A stretch of 64,000 bases of DNA from Streptomyces aquilus (GCF_003955715.1 NZ_CP034463.1:9300001-9364000); one strand, 5' to 3'; counted from the stretch's first letter, positions 7,510-16,929 are shown. A program made the numbers and translations. Notes: generated by a model not told the origin, from the sequence alone.

Positions 7510-10500
7510 TCAGCGGCGGCGCCCCCGCCGCGCCTTCTTCAGCTCCTCGAACCGGGGAGCGTCACCGTCCTGGACGCGCTGCCACGCCCGGCGGTAGAGG
7601 TCCGCGGCCGGTTCGAGCGGCACGATCACGCCGAACGGCACATGCTCGTCGGTGACTTCGCCGAACAGCGGCAGCTTCCAGCGCTCCAGCGGAACGCGCG
7701 GCGCGGACTGCTCGACCCAGCCACCGGGCAGGAACAGCGAGCGTCCGGCCCGGGTCCGGGTGGCCTCGACCACGAGGTCGCCGGCGGCGAGTTCGGCGCG
7801 GGCGGCCTTGAGCCGGGCCGGCTTCCAGCCCGTCCACCGGGCCGTCATGCGGTCGGTCGGGTCGGGCATCGCGAGCAGCATCAGATAGAGCGTGGCGGCG
7901 TCCTCGCCCAGGCCGTACTCCTTGGCGGCCTCCGTCACCAGGTCGGGAACCGAGCGGCTCGGGTCCTGCGGCCACCAGGTGCCGTCCTTGTCCCGGTCGC
8001 CCGCGATCGGCTCGCCGGGGTCGGCGAGCAGGGCCGCGAACCGCTGGTCGCGGACGAGGCGCAGAGCCGCTTCGGCGGCGTAGGGCCGCTGGTTGTCGAC
8101 GCGGACCGCGGGCAGGTAGGGGTCCTGCCCGGTCTCGTCGAGCAGGGCGACCCGCAGGCCCGGGGCGGGCTGGTCGTCGTGGGTGGAGAGGACGACGGCG
8201 CCGTACCGCTCGAAGCCCTGGCCGATCTCGGTGGGGGCGCCAGCGGTCTTCCGGAAGTCCGGGAGGCTGATGTAGCGCCCCAGGTCGAGCATGAGTCCGG
8301 GGTGGGCCAGCCGTTCCCGCACCGCGGTCAGGGCCGGTGGCAGGGCGGCGCGGACCGGGTCGCCGGCGGGCAGCCGGTGGGCGAGCCAGGCGACGAGGCC
8401 GACCGAGCCGGTCAGGGTCCCCGCCGTGAAGCCGTCCGTGTCGTCCCCGACGGGCCGGACCCGGTCGCCGCTGACCGCCCATTCCAGGTCCCGGCTCAGC
8501 TGCGGGGAACGGGCCGGGTCGAGCAGCGCGGGCAGCGCTTCCCGTACCGGCCAGGTCGAGTACCGGAAGGCGCGGACCGCGTCGCTGAGCAACGCCTCGG
8601 GGACGGCGACCCGCCTGCCGACCTTGGCGTTCCACACGGCGGCGGCAGCGGCCACGTCCGGCCCGTCGCTCCACAGACGGGCGGGGTCGGCGGGCAGCAA
8701 CGCGCCCACGACGGCGGCCCGTACGGCACCGTCGACGTCGCTCAGTTCGTCCTTGGCCACCGCGGCCGGGGCGACCTTCACCCCGATGAGGGTGCGGGCC
8801 TCGGCGCTCAGGAAGCTCCGCTCGTAGACGTCGATCCCCGGCAGACCGGCCACGATCAGCCGGGCCATGGTGTCGGTCACGCCGGTCAGTCGCGCGAACT
8901 CCTCGGCGGCCTCCGGGAACCAGGGCGCCGGACCGCGCTGCGCCAGCTCCGCGAGGAAGACGCCCACGCGACCCGTGGCCGCCTCCTCGCCCAGCGGCTC
9001 GGACGACACCGCCTGGTAGGGCCGCGGTGTCTCGAACCGTCCGGCCGGGTCGTGGAAGTAGCCCGTGAAGGTGCAACCGTCGTCGTCGAGCGCCCGGCGT
9101 CCCGTCACGGCGACGAAGGCACCGTCGGTCAGCGGGAGCACGCCGTTCCACGACCCCTCGCGCCAGTCGCCGCCCGGGGTGCGCAGCGGGGCCGCCTCCA
9201 GGTGCAGCCCCACCTTGCGCCAGTGCGCGGACGCGGCCGGTACCAGCCCGAGCCGGTCCAACTCGCCCAGCAGCGTGCGCAGTACCTCGCGGTGCTCCTC
9301 GGTGGTGGTGCCGGAGGCCGCCCGGTAGGCGAGGGCGGTGGCCCGGTCGAGGAGGGTCTCCAGGTCCGGGTCGCCGCTCGGCAGGGCGTGGCCGTCGAGG
9401 TGCAGCCGTACGTCGGGACGGTCGGGGAGGGCGGTGTCGGCGAGCCCGGTGGCCCGGGCCAGGACGCGCAGGGCACGGAAGACGGTGTCGGCCTCGTCGT
9501 CGCGGTTCCACCAGTACCGGCGGGACACCCCGAGGCCGTTCATCGCGTCCGTCAGCAGACGGTCCGGCGGGCCGGCCGGCCCCTCGTCCTCCAGGCCGCC
9601 TTCGAGGGCACGGGTGAGCCGGATCGCCGCCGCGTCCAGCACGGCCTGCTGCGCCGCGGCATAGCGGGCGACACCGGCGATGCCCTTCACGAGCGCCTCG
9701 TGGGTGACGGGCAGCAGGGCACGGATCGCGTCGGGCAGCGCCTCGTCGCTCTCGCTCGCCGCGGCGGCCAGCAGCGCTGCCGCCGCGTCCCGGTCGACGC
9801 CCCGCAGCGCCGTCGAGCCCTCTGGGTCGCGCGGCGTCAGACAGTCCCAGTACTGCACGGGCGGCAGCAGCAACGTGCCCTCGCCGAAGACCCCGGGGGT
9901 GCGGTCGGTCTTGCCCCAGGCGGTGACGACCCCGTCGGCGTCGACCACCTCGAGCTGCCAGTTGTTGCGCACGACGGCACTGGGCCGCTCGGCGCCGGGG
10001 AACGTCACGAGCGCGGTCGGACGGCCCGCCTGCGCGGGCACGGTGACGGTACGTCCGGCGAGGTCCTCGGCGCGATGTGAGCCGTCGGGCAGCTTCACCA
10101 GCCGCAGGCCCGTCAGTCCGTCGACCGGCATGCAGGCCGGAGTGGCGTCGGCGGTGAGGGAAGGCCGCAGTCGTCCGCCCGCGTACTCGCTGCCCGCGGG
10201 CGCGTCGCGCAGGGCGTCGGCCAGGAACGCGGGCTTGCTCATGCGCCCGCGCTCATGGGTGGCCGGGTCGTACTCGTACCAGCCGTGCGCCTCGCGGTCC
10301 TCGGAGTCCGCGTGCCACACCCAGTGGGAGGAGCCGTCGAAGAGCAGCGGCCGTTCGTCGGGCAAGGTGGTGTCCCCGGCGTGCAGGACGCCGCGGCCGG
10401 TGATCCGGCCGCCGTCCGGCAGGGGCAGCGTGATCGGGAAGTCGCCCCGGTACCAGTCCATCTCGGTGCCCCGGGTGCGGTGCGCGCCCTTGAGGGACTC

Positions 10501-12417
10501 GACGCGATCGGCACGGGAGTGCCAGTAGCCGCGCAGGCCGTCCTTGCGGGAGTTCCAGTAGACGAGGAGTTCACCGTCCACGTGGTGGAAGCCCGGGTCG
10601 CCCGACACGTCGTTCGCCGGCAGCCGCAGGTCGTGGGTGAGCAGGGTGCCGTCGACGCCGATGACCCGGGCCTGGGCCTGGCCCGCGACCACGAGGTGGG
10701 GCCACGCGTCGGCGACGACGATGTCCTCCACCCGGTCCCTGGGCACGAGGGCGGCGGTCGCCTCCTCCCAGGCGGGCCAGCCGAGTTCGTCGAAGATCCC
10801 GGCGCGCAGGGTGCGGGCCAGCACCGGTGCGAGGTCGGTGCCGACCGCCGCGCGGACGTCGTCCTCCGCGAGGGCCAGCGCCTCGGCGGGCAGCCAGCCC
10901 AGCCTGGTCAGCGCGTTCGGCAGGCCGGGCAGACCGACCGCGCTGAAGCGCCGTACGACCGAACTCACCCACTCCGCCAGCCAGGGCCGGCCGCCGGGGG
11001 AGTCGGCCAGCAGACGGATCGCGCGGTGCGCCTGGTCGTGGTTGTGGAACTGGTCCGCGCCCCGCAGGAAGGCGTCCCGGAACCGGGAGTCGGCGCCCAG
11101 CAGCACCAGGTCCCGCTGCCCTTCGCCCATGGCCCAGCTCTGCAGGGGCAGGTGCTCGTCCTTGCCCGGCGCGGCCACCGGCACGTCGAGCGACAGCAGC
11201 AGGTCGATCAGGTCGATGTCCTGCTGCACCTTCACCGCCCGCCCGGACGCGGCGAGTTCGGTACGCAGCCGGTCCGCCGCCCGCTCCACCAGCGGGTACA
11301 GCTCCGGCATCCGGGTGGAGCCGCGCCAGGACCGGGCCCGCTCCCGGAACGTCAGGAAGCGCTCCAGCCAGCCCGCCGTGCCGTCACTCGGCCGTTCCTC
11401 GGCGGGCAGGGAGCCGTCCCACAGCCCGGCCACGGCACCCGAGGCCTCCAGCACCTCCAGCCACATCGCGGGCAGGTCGTCGTCGGAACCGGCGGGCAGC
11501 ATGTCCAACAGGGCGCCCCGCACCCGCCGTTCACGCTCGGCCAGCGCCACCAGGGCCGCCCGGTGGCCCTTCCACCAGCCGGCCGCGGCCCGCAGCGTCG
11601 CCGGAAGTTCCAGCAGCTCGGCCAGATAGTCCTGCTCGGCACGGTCGGTGTCCTGCCCGGCGGCGCGCGCCAGCCTGCGCAGGTCGGTGGCCATCTGCGC
11701 GGACGGCGGCAGACCGCCCGCGGTACGGCGCAGACACAGCCGAGTGAAGCGGCGCAGCGCCTCCTGCGCCGACACCCGCGCGGCCAGCTCCTTGCCGTAC
11801 GCGGACAGCACCTTGACCGGCAGCGCACCGGCCAGCGCGAACTCCAGGAACACCGCGTCCAGGCGCTCCTCCTCCACCGTCAGCCCGTGCTCCGCCTCGG
11901 CCTTGCGGGCGCGGGTGAACAACTGGGCGGCATAGGTGGCGTTCTCCTCTGCGAGGAACACCCGGCCGGCCTGCTCGTAGAACGTCGGCAGGAAGTGCGG
12001 CACCGCCGCCGCCAGCCGCCCGCCGAGTTCCAGATAGGCGTCCAGCGCGGCCTTCGGCCGGGACTTCGCCTGCCGGGCCGCCCGCTCCAGGTCCGGCACG
12101 ACCCCCAGGGCGTGGTGGCCGTCCTCGGGGTGGTGCACCAGCACCCACTCCGGGAAGCCCAGCGACTGACGCAGCCCCAGGCCCACGACGGCCGGCTCCG
12201 CGTCCTGCTCCATGCCGAGGAACCCGGCGGCCAGGTCCTCGGCCGCGCCCAGCTCACCGGCGACCAGCCGCACCACCACACGGTCGTCCAGACCGGGGTG
12301 GCGGTAGCTGCGCGCCGTCAGCGGCACCGCGCGCTCGCCCGCCCCCTCGACGTCGGGCGGCAACACCGCGCCGGCCGCCAGCAGTTCCTCGTACGACACC
12401 TGCGTCCCCCCGCTCAT
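7510..12417 (-). CDS. 1635-residue unknown protein of the MoxR-VWA operon
   Basis: A very large soluble protein with no signal peptide or membrane helix. The first 600 or so residues are helical and repeat-like. A central stretch, about 600-820, is rich in aromatic and beta-forming segments (LLVYWNSRKDG, YWHSRADR, WYRGDFPITL, SHWVWHAD) that suggest a propeller-like region. The rest is again mostly helical, ending in a basic tail (KKARRGRRR). I recognise no catalytic motif. ATG at 12417 overlaps the stop of the DUF4132 gene (ATGA), which fixes the start; longer versions are antisense-derived extensions. In E. coli this position is taken by the single large YehI/MolR-type protein, so this gene plus its DUF4132 neighbour may be the split or expanded counterpart. 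Confidence 0.8.
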   Translation of the reverse strand: MSGGTQVSYEELLAAGAVLPPDVEGAGERAVPLTARSYRHPGLDDRVVVRLVAGELGAAEDLAAGFLGMEQDAEPAVVGLGLRQSLGFPEWVLVHHPEDGHHALGVVPDLERAARQAKSRPKAALDAYLELGGRLAAAVPHFLPTFYEQAGRVFLAEENATYAAQLFTRARKAEAEHGLTVEEERLDAVFLEFALAGALPVKVLSAYGKELAARVSAQEALRRFTRLCLRRTAGGLPPSAQMATDLRRLARAAGQDTDRAEQDYLAELLELPATLRAAAGWWKGHRAALVALAERERRVRGALLDMLPAGSDDDLPAMWLEVLEASGAVAGLWDGSLPAEERPSDGTAGWLERFLTFRERARSWRGSTRMPELYPLVERAADRLRTELAASGRAVKVQQDIDLIDLLLSLDVPVAAPGKDEHLPLQSWAMGEGQRDLVLLGADSRFRDAFLRGADQFHNHDQAHRAIRLLADSPGGRPWLAEWVSSVVRRFSAVGLPGLPNALTRLGWLPAEALALAEDDVRAAVGTDLAPVLARTLRAGIFDELGWPAWEEATAALVPRDRVEDIVVADAWPHLVVAGQAQARVIGVDGTLLTHDLRLPANDVSGDPGFHHVDGELLVYWNSRKDGLRGYWHSRADRVESLKGAHRTRGTEMDWYRGDFPITLPLPDGGRITGRGVLHAGDTTLPDERPLLFDGSSHWVWHADSEDREAHGWYEYDPATHERGRMSKPAFLADALRDAPAGSEYAGGRLRPSLTADATPACMPVDGLTGLRLVKLPDGSHRAEDLAGRTVTVPAQAGRPTALVTFPGAERPSAVVRNNWQLEVVDADGVVTAWGKTDRTPGVFGEGTLLLPPVQYWDCLTPRDPEGSTALRGVDRDAAAALLAAAASESDEALPDAIRALLPVTHEALVKGIAGVARYAAAQQAVLDAAAIRLTRALEGGLEDEGPAGPPDRLLTDAMNGLGVSRRYWWNRDDEADTVFRALRVLARATGLADTALPDRPDVRLHLDGHALPSGDPDLETLLDRATALAYRAASGTTTEEHREVLRTLLGELDRLGLVPAASAHWRKVGLHLEAAPLRTPGGDWREGSWNGVLPLTDGAFVAVTGRRALDDDGCTFTGYFHDPAGRFETPRPYQAVSSEPLGEEAATGRVGVFLAELAQRGPAPWFPEAAEEFARLTGVTDTMARLIVAGLPGIDVYERSFLSAEARTLIGVKVAPAAVAKDELSDVDGAVRAAVVGALLPADPARLWSDGPDVAAAAAVWNAKVGRRVAVPEALLSDAVRAFRYSTWPVREALPALLDPARSPQLSRDLEWAVSGDRVRPVGDDTDGFTAGTLTGSVGLVAWLAHRLPAGDPVRAALPPALTAVRERLAHPGLMLDLGRYISLPDFRKTAGAPTEIGQGFERYGAVVLSTHDDQPAPGLRVALLDETGQDPYLPAVRVDNQRPYAAEAALRLVRDQRFAALLADPGEPIAGDRDKDGTWWPQDPSRSVPDLVTEAAKEYGLGEDAATLYLMLLAMPDPTDRMTARWTGWKPARLKAARAELAAGDLVVEATRTRAGRSLFLPGGWVEQSAPRVPLERWKLPLFGEVTDEHVPFGVIVPLEPAADLYRRAWQRVQDGDAPRFEELKKARRGRRR

Positions 12418-13280
12418 GCGCTCTTGCCCTCCTCGATCACGCGCCCGGCGTACAGCGCCGCGGCCATCCGCATCCCCTCCGACCAGGCCACCGGCCCGAC
12501 CTCCCGCAGCGGCAGCGCCCGCCCGTCCTGGTCCTGCCAGGTCAGGGCGCCGGTCTCCACCGTGTCCTCCCAGTACGGCTCCCCGATCCACACCGCGGCC
12601 TCGACGGTCCGCCCGCCGTCCCGCACCCGGGACGTGGCGTAGCCCCCGGAGACCCGGTAGCCGAGCGAACTCGCGCGCGCGGCGAGGGCGAAGCGGGAGC
12701 GGAAGGAGCCGCCGGTGAACTCGCGTATCTCGGTGGCCTTCGGATCGAGGTCGGCGGGCCGCTGCCAGGTCGCCCGGTGGATCTGCTCGACACGCTGCAC
12801 GATGCCCAGCTCCGCCGCGAACTCCCGGATGTCCTCCAGGTCCGGCAGCAGCACCGGGTGCGGCAGCGTGACCGTGCGCGGCGACAGCCGTACCGTCTCG
12901 CCGTCCAGGTTCACCACCCGCAGTTCGCCGTCCTCGGTGGCACCCCGCAGGAACCCGACCTCGTCCGGGTCGTCGCCCACCACCGCTATGTCACGCAGCG
13001 CCGACTGCCAGGCCTCGTCCGGCCACACCCGGGCCAGCAGACCGGTGGGCACGGGCAGCGACGACACCATCCAGGAGTCGACCTGCGCGACACAGGCCGC
13101 GGCGTGCCGATCCAGCCATTCGGCGAACCGCCGCAGCCGGTCCACCTCCGGGTGGTCCCGCAGCGCGCGCGGCAGCGACTTCAACTGCCGCCCCGCCGCC
13201 CGGCCCGAGGTGGCACGCGCCGCCACCCGCCCGTCCACCAGGGCGACTTCATACCCGTCACCCGCCGAGAGCCAACCCAC
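12414..13280 (-). CDS. DUF4132 domain protein (YehI/MolR C-terminal-like)
   Basis: A 288-residue protein consisting largely of the DUF4132 domain. Recognisable stretches are LPVPTGLLARVW, LPHPVLLPDLEDIREF, the Y-R-x-SGGYA-TSRV region and the closing GPVAWSEGMRMAAALYAGR. E. coli YehI carries the same domain at the end of a much longer protein, so this is a stand-alone version. The GTG start at 13280 has GGAAGG upstream. It is the first gene of the operon and overlaps the next by ATGA. The DNA-damage-type promoter at 13366-13388 would give a leader of about 80 bases. The molecular function of DUF4132 is unknown. Confidence 0.85.
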   Translation of the reverse strand: MGWLSAGDGYEVALVDGRVAARATSGRAAGRQLKSLPRALRDHPEVDRLRRFAEWLDRHAAACVAQVDSWMVSSLPVPTGLLARVWPDEAWQSALRDIAVVGDDPDEVGFLRGATEDGELRVVNLDGETVRLSPRTVTLPHPVLLPDLEDIREFAAELGIVQRVEQIHRATWQRPADLDPKATEIREFTGGSFRSRFALAARASSLGYRVSGGYATSRVRDGGRTVEAAVWIGEPYWEDTVETGALTWQDQDGRALPLREVGPVAWSEGMRMAAALYAGRVIEEGKSA

Positions 13281-13365
13281 GAGTCCCCGCCTTCCGCATC
13301 AGAACAGCAAGAAGAAAGCACAGTTCAACCGGGGACATCCCGGCGCCAGTGCGACGATGCGAGGA

Positions 13366-13388
13366 ACGTTAGCGGCGATCACTGACAA
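13366..13388 (-). promoter_or_regulatory. RecA-independent DNA-damage (PafBC-type) promoter of the five-gene operon
   Basis: Minus strand reads TTGTCAGTG (13388-13380), exactly 8 bases, then TAACGT (13371-13366). This fits the actinobacterial RecA-NDp motif TTGTCAGTG-N8-TAGNNT with one base different in the -10 half. It lies about 85 bases upstream of the GTG at 13280 in a gene-free gap. Confidence 0.7.
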
Positions 13389-13450
13389 TCGGTCCCGAAG
13401 GCTGGGGACAAGGCCTCGGGGGTGGAGCGCGGAGGCGGACGGGAGCGCCG

Positions 13451-13930
13451 TCAGTCCGTGTGTCTGTGCATCACATGGAGGTAGTGGCGGTCGCGGTGCG
13501 GCACGTGATCGTCCCGGCCCGGGAGGCCGAAAACCGCGCACACGTCGGCGGGGCGGGTGAGGATGCTGGACTGACTGCCGAACGTGAGACGGTCGTTGAC
13601 GTAGTGCGCGCAGCCCGCGGTGTCCAGCGCCGTCACGAATTGCTCGCGGTCCATGGTGGCCTCGTACGACTCCGAGTCGGGCAGCACCAGGGTGGGCAGA
13701 TGCGCGGTCGAGCCCCAGAGTTCGATCGCGAGGCCGCTGACCGTCCGCCGGGTGACGGTCAGTTTCAACCCGCCCCAGGCGTACGGGTAGCCGTCGATGT
13801 CCGGCCCCTTCATGCGGATGGCGGGGTGCGGGCGCCCCGGACCGAGGAGTTCCTCGGCCTCGGTCAGGGGCATTCCGCACTCCAGGGGACCGATCCGGCC
13901 GGTGCGGGCGAAGTCGACGAGGACGTTCAT
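13451..13930 (-). CDS. Conserved hypothetical protein, 159 residues
   Basis: A soluble protein of unknown function. It begins MNVLVDFARTGRIGPLECGM followed by LTEAEELLGPG, then alternating beta-like segments and a His-rich C-terminus. No signal peptide, membrane segment or catalytic motif is seen. The general look resembles the small immunity- or SMI1-like proteins common in Streptomyces, but I cannot support that assignment. The ATG at 13930 is used; an in-frame GTG at 13939 has AGGG 8 bases upstream and is an equally possible start. Both lie inside a perfect inverted repeat, which could be an operator or an mRNA hairpin covering the initiation site. Confidence 0.65.
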   Translation of the reverse strand: MNVLVDFARTGRIGPLECGMPLTEAEELLGPGRPHPAIRMKGPDIDGYPYAWGGLKLTVTRRTVSGLAIELWGSTAHLPTLVLPDSESYEATMDREQFVTALDTAGCAHYVNDRLTFGSQSSILTRPADVCAVFGLPGRDDHVPHRDRHYLHVMHRHTD

Positions 13931-13953
13931 CAGGGTCACGGCAGTGACCCTGA
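13930..13953. promoter_or_regulatory. Perfect 10-bp inverted repeat at a start codon
   Basis: TCAGGGTCAC (13930-13939), 4-base spacer GGCA, GTGACCCTGA (13944-13953). It overlaps both possible start codons of the 159-residue protein. Confidence 0.6.
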
Positions 13954-14007
13954 CATGTCCCGAGGTCCGCCCGCACTTCCATATCGGCGCGGGATCGGCT
14001 CCCAGGG

Positions 14008-16095
14008 TCACATGTAACGGCGCCTGGTGCGTCGTAGCAGAACGAACCCGGAGATCAGGAGTACCGCGCCCGCCGCGGCCGGCCACAGCTGGGTGCCGGT
14101 CTCGGCGAGGCTGCCTCCGCCGCCCTGCGGCTCGGTCTGAGCCCCGAGCGGAGGCTGCGCCACGGCACCGGTCGAGGGGCTGCTCTCGGAGGCACCTGCC
14201 GTGTCGTCGTCGGCTGCCGGGGACTGCGTGTCGGGCCGCTGCGTGGCCGAGGGCGAGGTGTACGTCCTCGGCTCGTCGGCGGTCGGTGCGGTGCTCTCCT
14301 CGGCGGTCGGCGTCGGCTGCTGCTGGGGCTCGTCGTCGGTGCCGCCGTTGCCACCAGAATCGGAACCGGCATCGGAACCAGGCGCGGGGGCCGTCGTGTT
14401 GTCGCCACCGGAACCGGGCTCCTGGGTGGCACCGCCGTCCGAGCCGTTGCCTCCGTTGTCGCCCCCGCCGTTGTCGGCGCCTCCGTTGCCGCCCCCGCCG
14501 TTGTCGCCCCCGCCGTTGTCGTTACCTCCGTTGTCGTTGCCCCCGTTGTCGCCGCCGTTCCCGGGTTCCTCGCCCCCGCTCCCGCCGGTGCCCGCGCCGC
14601 ACTGCTTGCCGTCGTTGATGCAGCCGACCATCTCGTTCATCAGACTCTCGTCGAAGATGTTGATGAAGTCGCCGTGGTCGGTGACGGGCTTGTGCAGTTG
14701 CTCGGGGAAGGCGTCCACCGCGAAGAGCGGCGTGGTGCGGCCGCCGTCCTGGAGGCTCGGGGCGTCGATGTCGTAGACGATGCGCTGGACGAGCTGCGGG
14801 ATCGCCTTGAAGCCGGCCTGGCAGGCGCCGTCGGCCTGCGCGAACGCCACGTGGGTGCGGTGGTTGGCGCTGTCGATGTTGCGGCCGTCCCAGCAGCTCT
14901 GGAACTTGAAGGTGCGGACCACGTCACTGCCCTGCGGGCACAGCGGGTACTTGTCCTTCAGCTGGCGGTCCTCGAAGCCGGTGCAGCTCCAGGACGCGTT
15001 GGCGTTGGCGGTGCCGTTGACGAACGCCTTGGCGTCGCCGGTGATGATGCGCAGCAGCCGGGGCATGGCCGTGACCTTGCTGTTCGGGCTGCCGACGAAG
15101 GTGAGGGTGACCTCCTTGGGCGTGACGATCTCACCCGCGTTGCCCTCGATACCGCCGCCGGGGCTGCCCGCGTCCTGCTCCTGGGCGCCGTTCTGAAGCC
15201 GTATGACGGGCCAGTAGTACGAGGACTTGTCGCCCTGGTCGACGCAGCTGGTGTCGCCGCTGGCCAGTTCGTTGTCGTCGGCGAAGGCGTTGTTGGCCTG
15301 GTTGCCGACGTAGTCGTGGAAGTGGTGGGCGCCGTTGGACACGCCGGGGGCCACGATCACGTTGTCCGAGTTGAACAGGCCGTTGGCGTTCACGCCGCAG
15401 CTGGTGACGAAGCTGCCCTTGGAGGCGTCGGCGCCGGGGTTGGGGGCCGGTGCGGCGGGCGGCGCGGTGGTGATGTCGGCGTAGTCGGCGGCGACGGGAC
15501 CGTTGCCGGACTGACCGCCGTTGCCCTGCTGTTGACCACCCTGGTCCTGACCGTCCTGGCCGCCCTGGTCCTGACCGTTCTGGTCCTGGCCGTTCTGGTC
15601 CCCCTGCCCCTCCTGGCCCTGTCCGCCGGCCTGGTCGTCGGACTCGCGGAGCGTGCACGCGGCCAACTGGTCGAGGCCCTCGGGACGTTCACCGGTCCGT
15701 TCGAGCGCGGCGGCGATGCGCTGGATCGTCGCCGCCCGGTTCTCCGAGAGCGGCTGCACGACCTGGCTCACGGCGGCCTCACGGTTCTGCACCGCCGGAT
15801 CCTGCAACTGCTGGTAGGCCTGGGCCGTCTGCTGGTCCAGTTGGGCGAGTTCCTTGTCGACGTCCGCCCGCGCGCCGTCGGGCACGCTGGTCAACTTGTC
15901 ACCCACGTCAGGGCAGTCGATCGTGCCCGCTCCCCAACCACCGTCCGCCGACAGGGTCGTCGGAGAGGAGGTGTCCTCGGTCGCGGAGGCGTACACGTTC
16001 GCGGCCACCAGGCCACCGCCTCCCAGCATGAGAGCCACGGCGGCAAAGGTGGCCCGCCGTGCACCTGTCGGGCGTCTGCGCTTACTGCGTCCCAC
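14008..16095 (-). CDS. DUF1996 surface protein with LAXTG sorting signal
   Basis: A 695-residue exported protein. A basic N-terminus and hydrophobic segment (residues about 15-35) form a signal peptide. Residues about 45-160 are a helical region, 165-200 a Gln/Gly/Asp low-complexity linker, and 210-490 the DUF1996 domain ([19 protein letters not shown]-like CWDGRNID, GHxxxP-like sites). Next come a long Gly/Asn/Asp repeat (about 500-570) and a Pro/Ser/Thr spacer. The end is LAETG at 663-667, a hydrophobic helix and an Arg-rich tail. LAXTG is the class E sortase signal of Streptomyces, so it is probably linked to peptidoglycan. The GTG at 16095 has AGGAG 7 bases upstream. DUF1996 proteins are of unknown activity. 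Confidence 0.9.
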   Translation of the reverse strand: MGRSKRRRPTGARRATFAAVALMLGGGGLVAANVYASATEDTSSPTTLSADGGWGAGTIDCPDVGDKLTSVPDGARADVDKELAQLDQQTAQAYQQLQDPAVQNREAAVSQVVQPLSENRAATIQRIAAALERTGERPEGLDQLAACTLRESDDQAGGQGQEGQGDQNGQDQNGQDQGGQDGQDQGGQQQGNGGQSGNGPVAADYADITTAPPAAPAPNPGADASKGSFVTSCGVNANGLFNSDNVIVAPGVSNGAHHFHDYVGNQANNAFADDNELASGDTSCVDQGDKSSYYWPVIRLQNGAQEQDAGSPGGGIEGNAGEIVTPKEVTLTFVGSPNSKVTAMPRLLRIITGDAKAFVNGTANANASWSCTGFEDRQLKDKYPLCPQGSDVVRTFKFQSCWDGRNIDSANHRTHVAFAQADGACQAGFKAIPQLVQRIVYDIDAPSLQDGGRTTPLFAVDAFPEQLHKPVTDHGDFINIFDESLMNEMVGCINDGKQCGAGTGGSGGEEPGNGGDNGGNDNGGNDNGGGDNGGGGNGGADNGGGDNGGNGSDGGATQEPGSGGDNTTAPAPGSDAGSDSGGNGGTDDEPQQQPTPTAEESTAPTADEPRTYTSPSATQRPDTQSPAADDDTAGASESSPSTGAVAQPPLGAQTEPQGGGGSLAETGTQLWPAAAGAVLLISGFVLLRRTRRRYM

Positions 16096-16343
16096 GGAAG
16101 TACTCCTGCGTCGGTGGTGGTCCGTCCGGCATGGAAATCCCCCGGCCCCATACGGATGCGGCGCGGCCGGTGTTCAACCGCCTCGGAAATTCACAGCACC
16201 CTCATATGCGCCGTGCGGCTCCGCAGGAGGTCAGACCCCTCGTCCGGCCCCGAAAACTCACGTCTGACGACAGGTGTCACGCCCTGGGTACTCGGTACTC
16301 CCCGCAGACAGAAGGACCCACCCAGCACGTCCGGGAGGCGATC

Positions 16344-16814
16344 ATGAGTGACGAGGACATGGGCGACGAGGTGTACCAGCCCACGGGCAGCAACGAGGAC
16401 CAGGAGGACGCCGCTCCGCTGGATCTCCAGGACGCGGTCGACGAGCGGACCTACGACGACATGCTGGACGAGGGGTACTCGCCGCCGGAGAAGCCGCTGG
16501 GCGTGACCAGGACCGGCACCACGGCGGCGGAGCAGCGGGAAGGCGAGTCCCTGGACGAGCGGCTGCGCCAGGAGGTCGCCGACGTGACGGAACCGGCCGG
16601 GGACGGGATCGGGGACACCCCCGGGGCAGCGGGCGAACCGCGCGACCCGGAGGTCGGCGCCGACCGCGCCGGCCGGCTGGTGGCGCCGGACGAGGGAGCC
16701 CACGAGGACACCACCAAGGAGCTGGTCGCCGAGGACGCGGGCATCGACGGCGGCGCGGCGGGCGCCGAGGAGGCGGCGGTGCACGTCGTACGGGAGGACC
16801 GTGTGGACGAGTGA
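16344..16814 (+). CDS. DUF5709 family acidic protein
   Basis: A 156-residue, strongly acidic soluble protein (many Asp/Glu, few hydrophobic residues), probably largely disordered. The stretches LDERTYDDML-like VDERTYDDML and DEGYSPPEKPLGV near residues 32-54 are typical of DUF5709. The C-terminal part EEAAVHVVRED is also conserved. ATG 16344 has GGGAGG 6 bases upstream; upstream in-frame starts lack one. It is transcribed divergently from the DUF1996 gene across 248 bp that I could not assign to specific promoters. Function is unknown, and no partner gene is evident. Confidence 0.8.
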   Translation: MSDEDMGDEVYQPTGSNEDQEDAAPLDLQDAVDERTYDDMLDEGYSPPEKPLGVTRTGTTAAEQREGESLDERLRQEVADVTEPAGDGIGDTPGAAGEPRDPEVGADRAGRLVAPDEGAHEDTTKELVAEDAGIDGGAAGAEEAAVHVVREDRVDE

Positions 16815-16823
16815 CGGCTGCCC

Positions 16824-16853
16824 CTGTCAGGGGTCGGGGTTTCCTCGTACGAT
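16824..16853 (+). promoter_or_regulatory. Promoter of a leaderless leader-peptide transcript
   Basis: CTGTCA (16824-16829), 18-base spacer, TACGAT (16848-16853), then 7 bases to the ATG at 16861. Transcription would therefore start at or beside the A of the ATG. Confidence 0.6.
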
Positions 16854-16860
16854 GGCCCGC

Positions 16861-16929
16861 ATGATCCTCAGCCGACGCCGCCCCGCCGTTCAGCGGTACC
16901 GCGTGCTCTCCTCGCACGGCTGTTGTTGA
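16861..16929 (+). CDS. Leaderless 22-residue leader peptide ending Cys-Cys
   Basis: The frame reads M-I-L-S, an Arg-rich middle, and ends S-S-H-G-C-C-stop (TGT TGT TGA at 16921-16929). A promoter is placed so that transcription begins at the ATG. A hairpin follows 22 bases after the stop, and a molybdenum oxidoreductase of the sulfite oxidase superfamily is next. Short leaderless frames with Cys runs act as cysteine-responsive attenuators in mycobacteria. By analogy, stalling at the two Cys codons when charged Cys-tRNA is scarce would affect the hairpin and the downstream gene. The peptide itself probably has no other function. Confidence 0.55.
   Translation: MILSRRRPAVQRYRVLSSHGCC

Noticed and set aside
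12418..12591. 58-residue extension of the large operon protein
   Set aside because: Overlaps the DUF4132 gene out of frame, and the ATG at 12417 has a clean 4-base overlap.
16261..16291. Sigma-B promoter for the DUF5709 gene
   Set aside because: GGGTAC is present, but no GNNT at 14-16 bases upstream.
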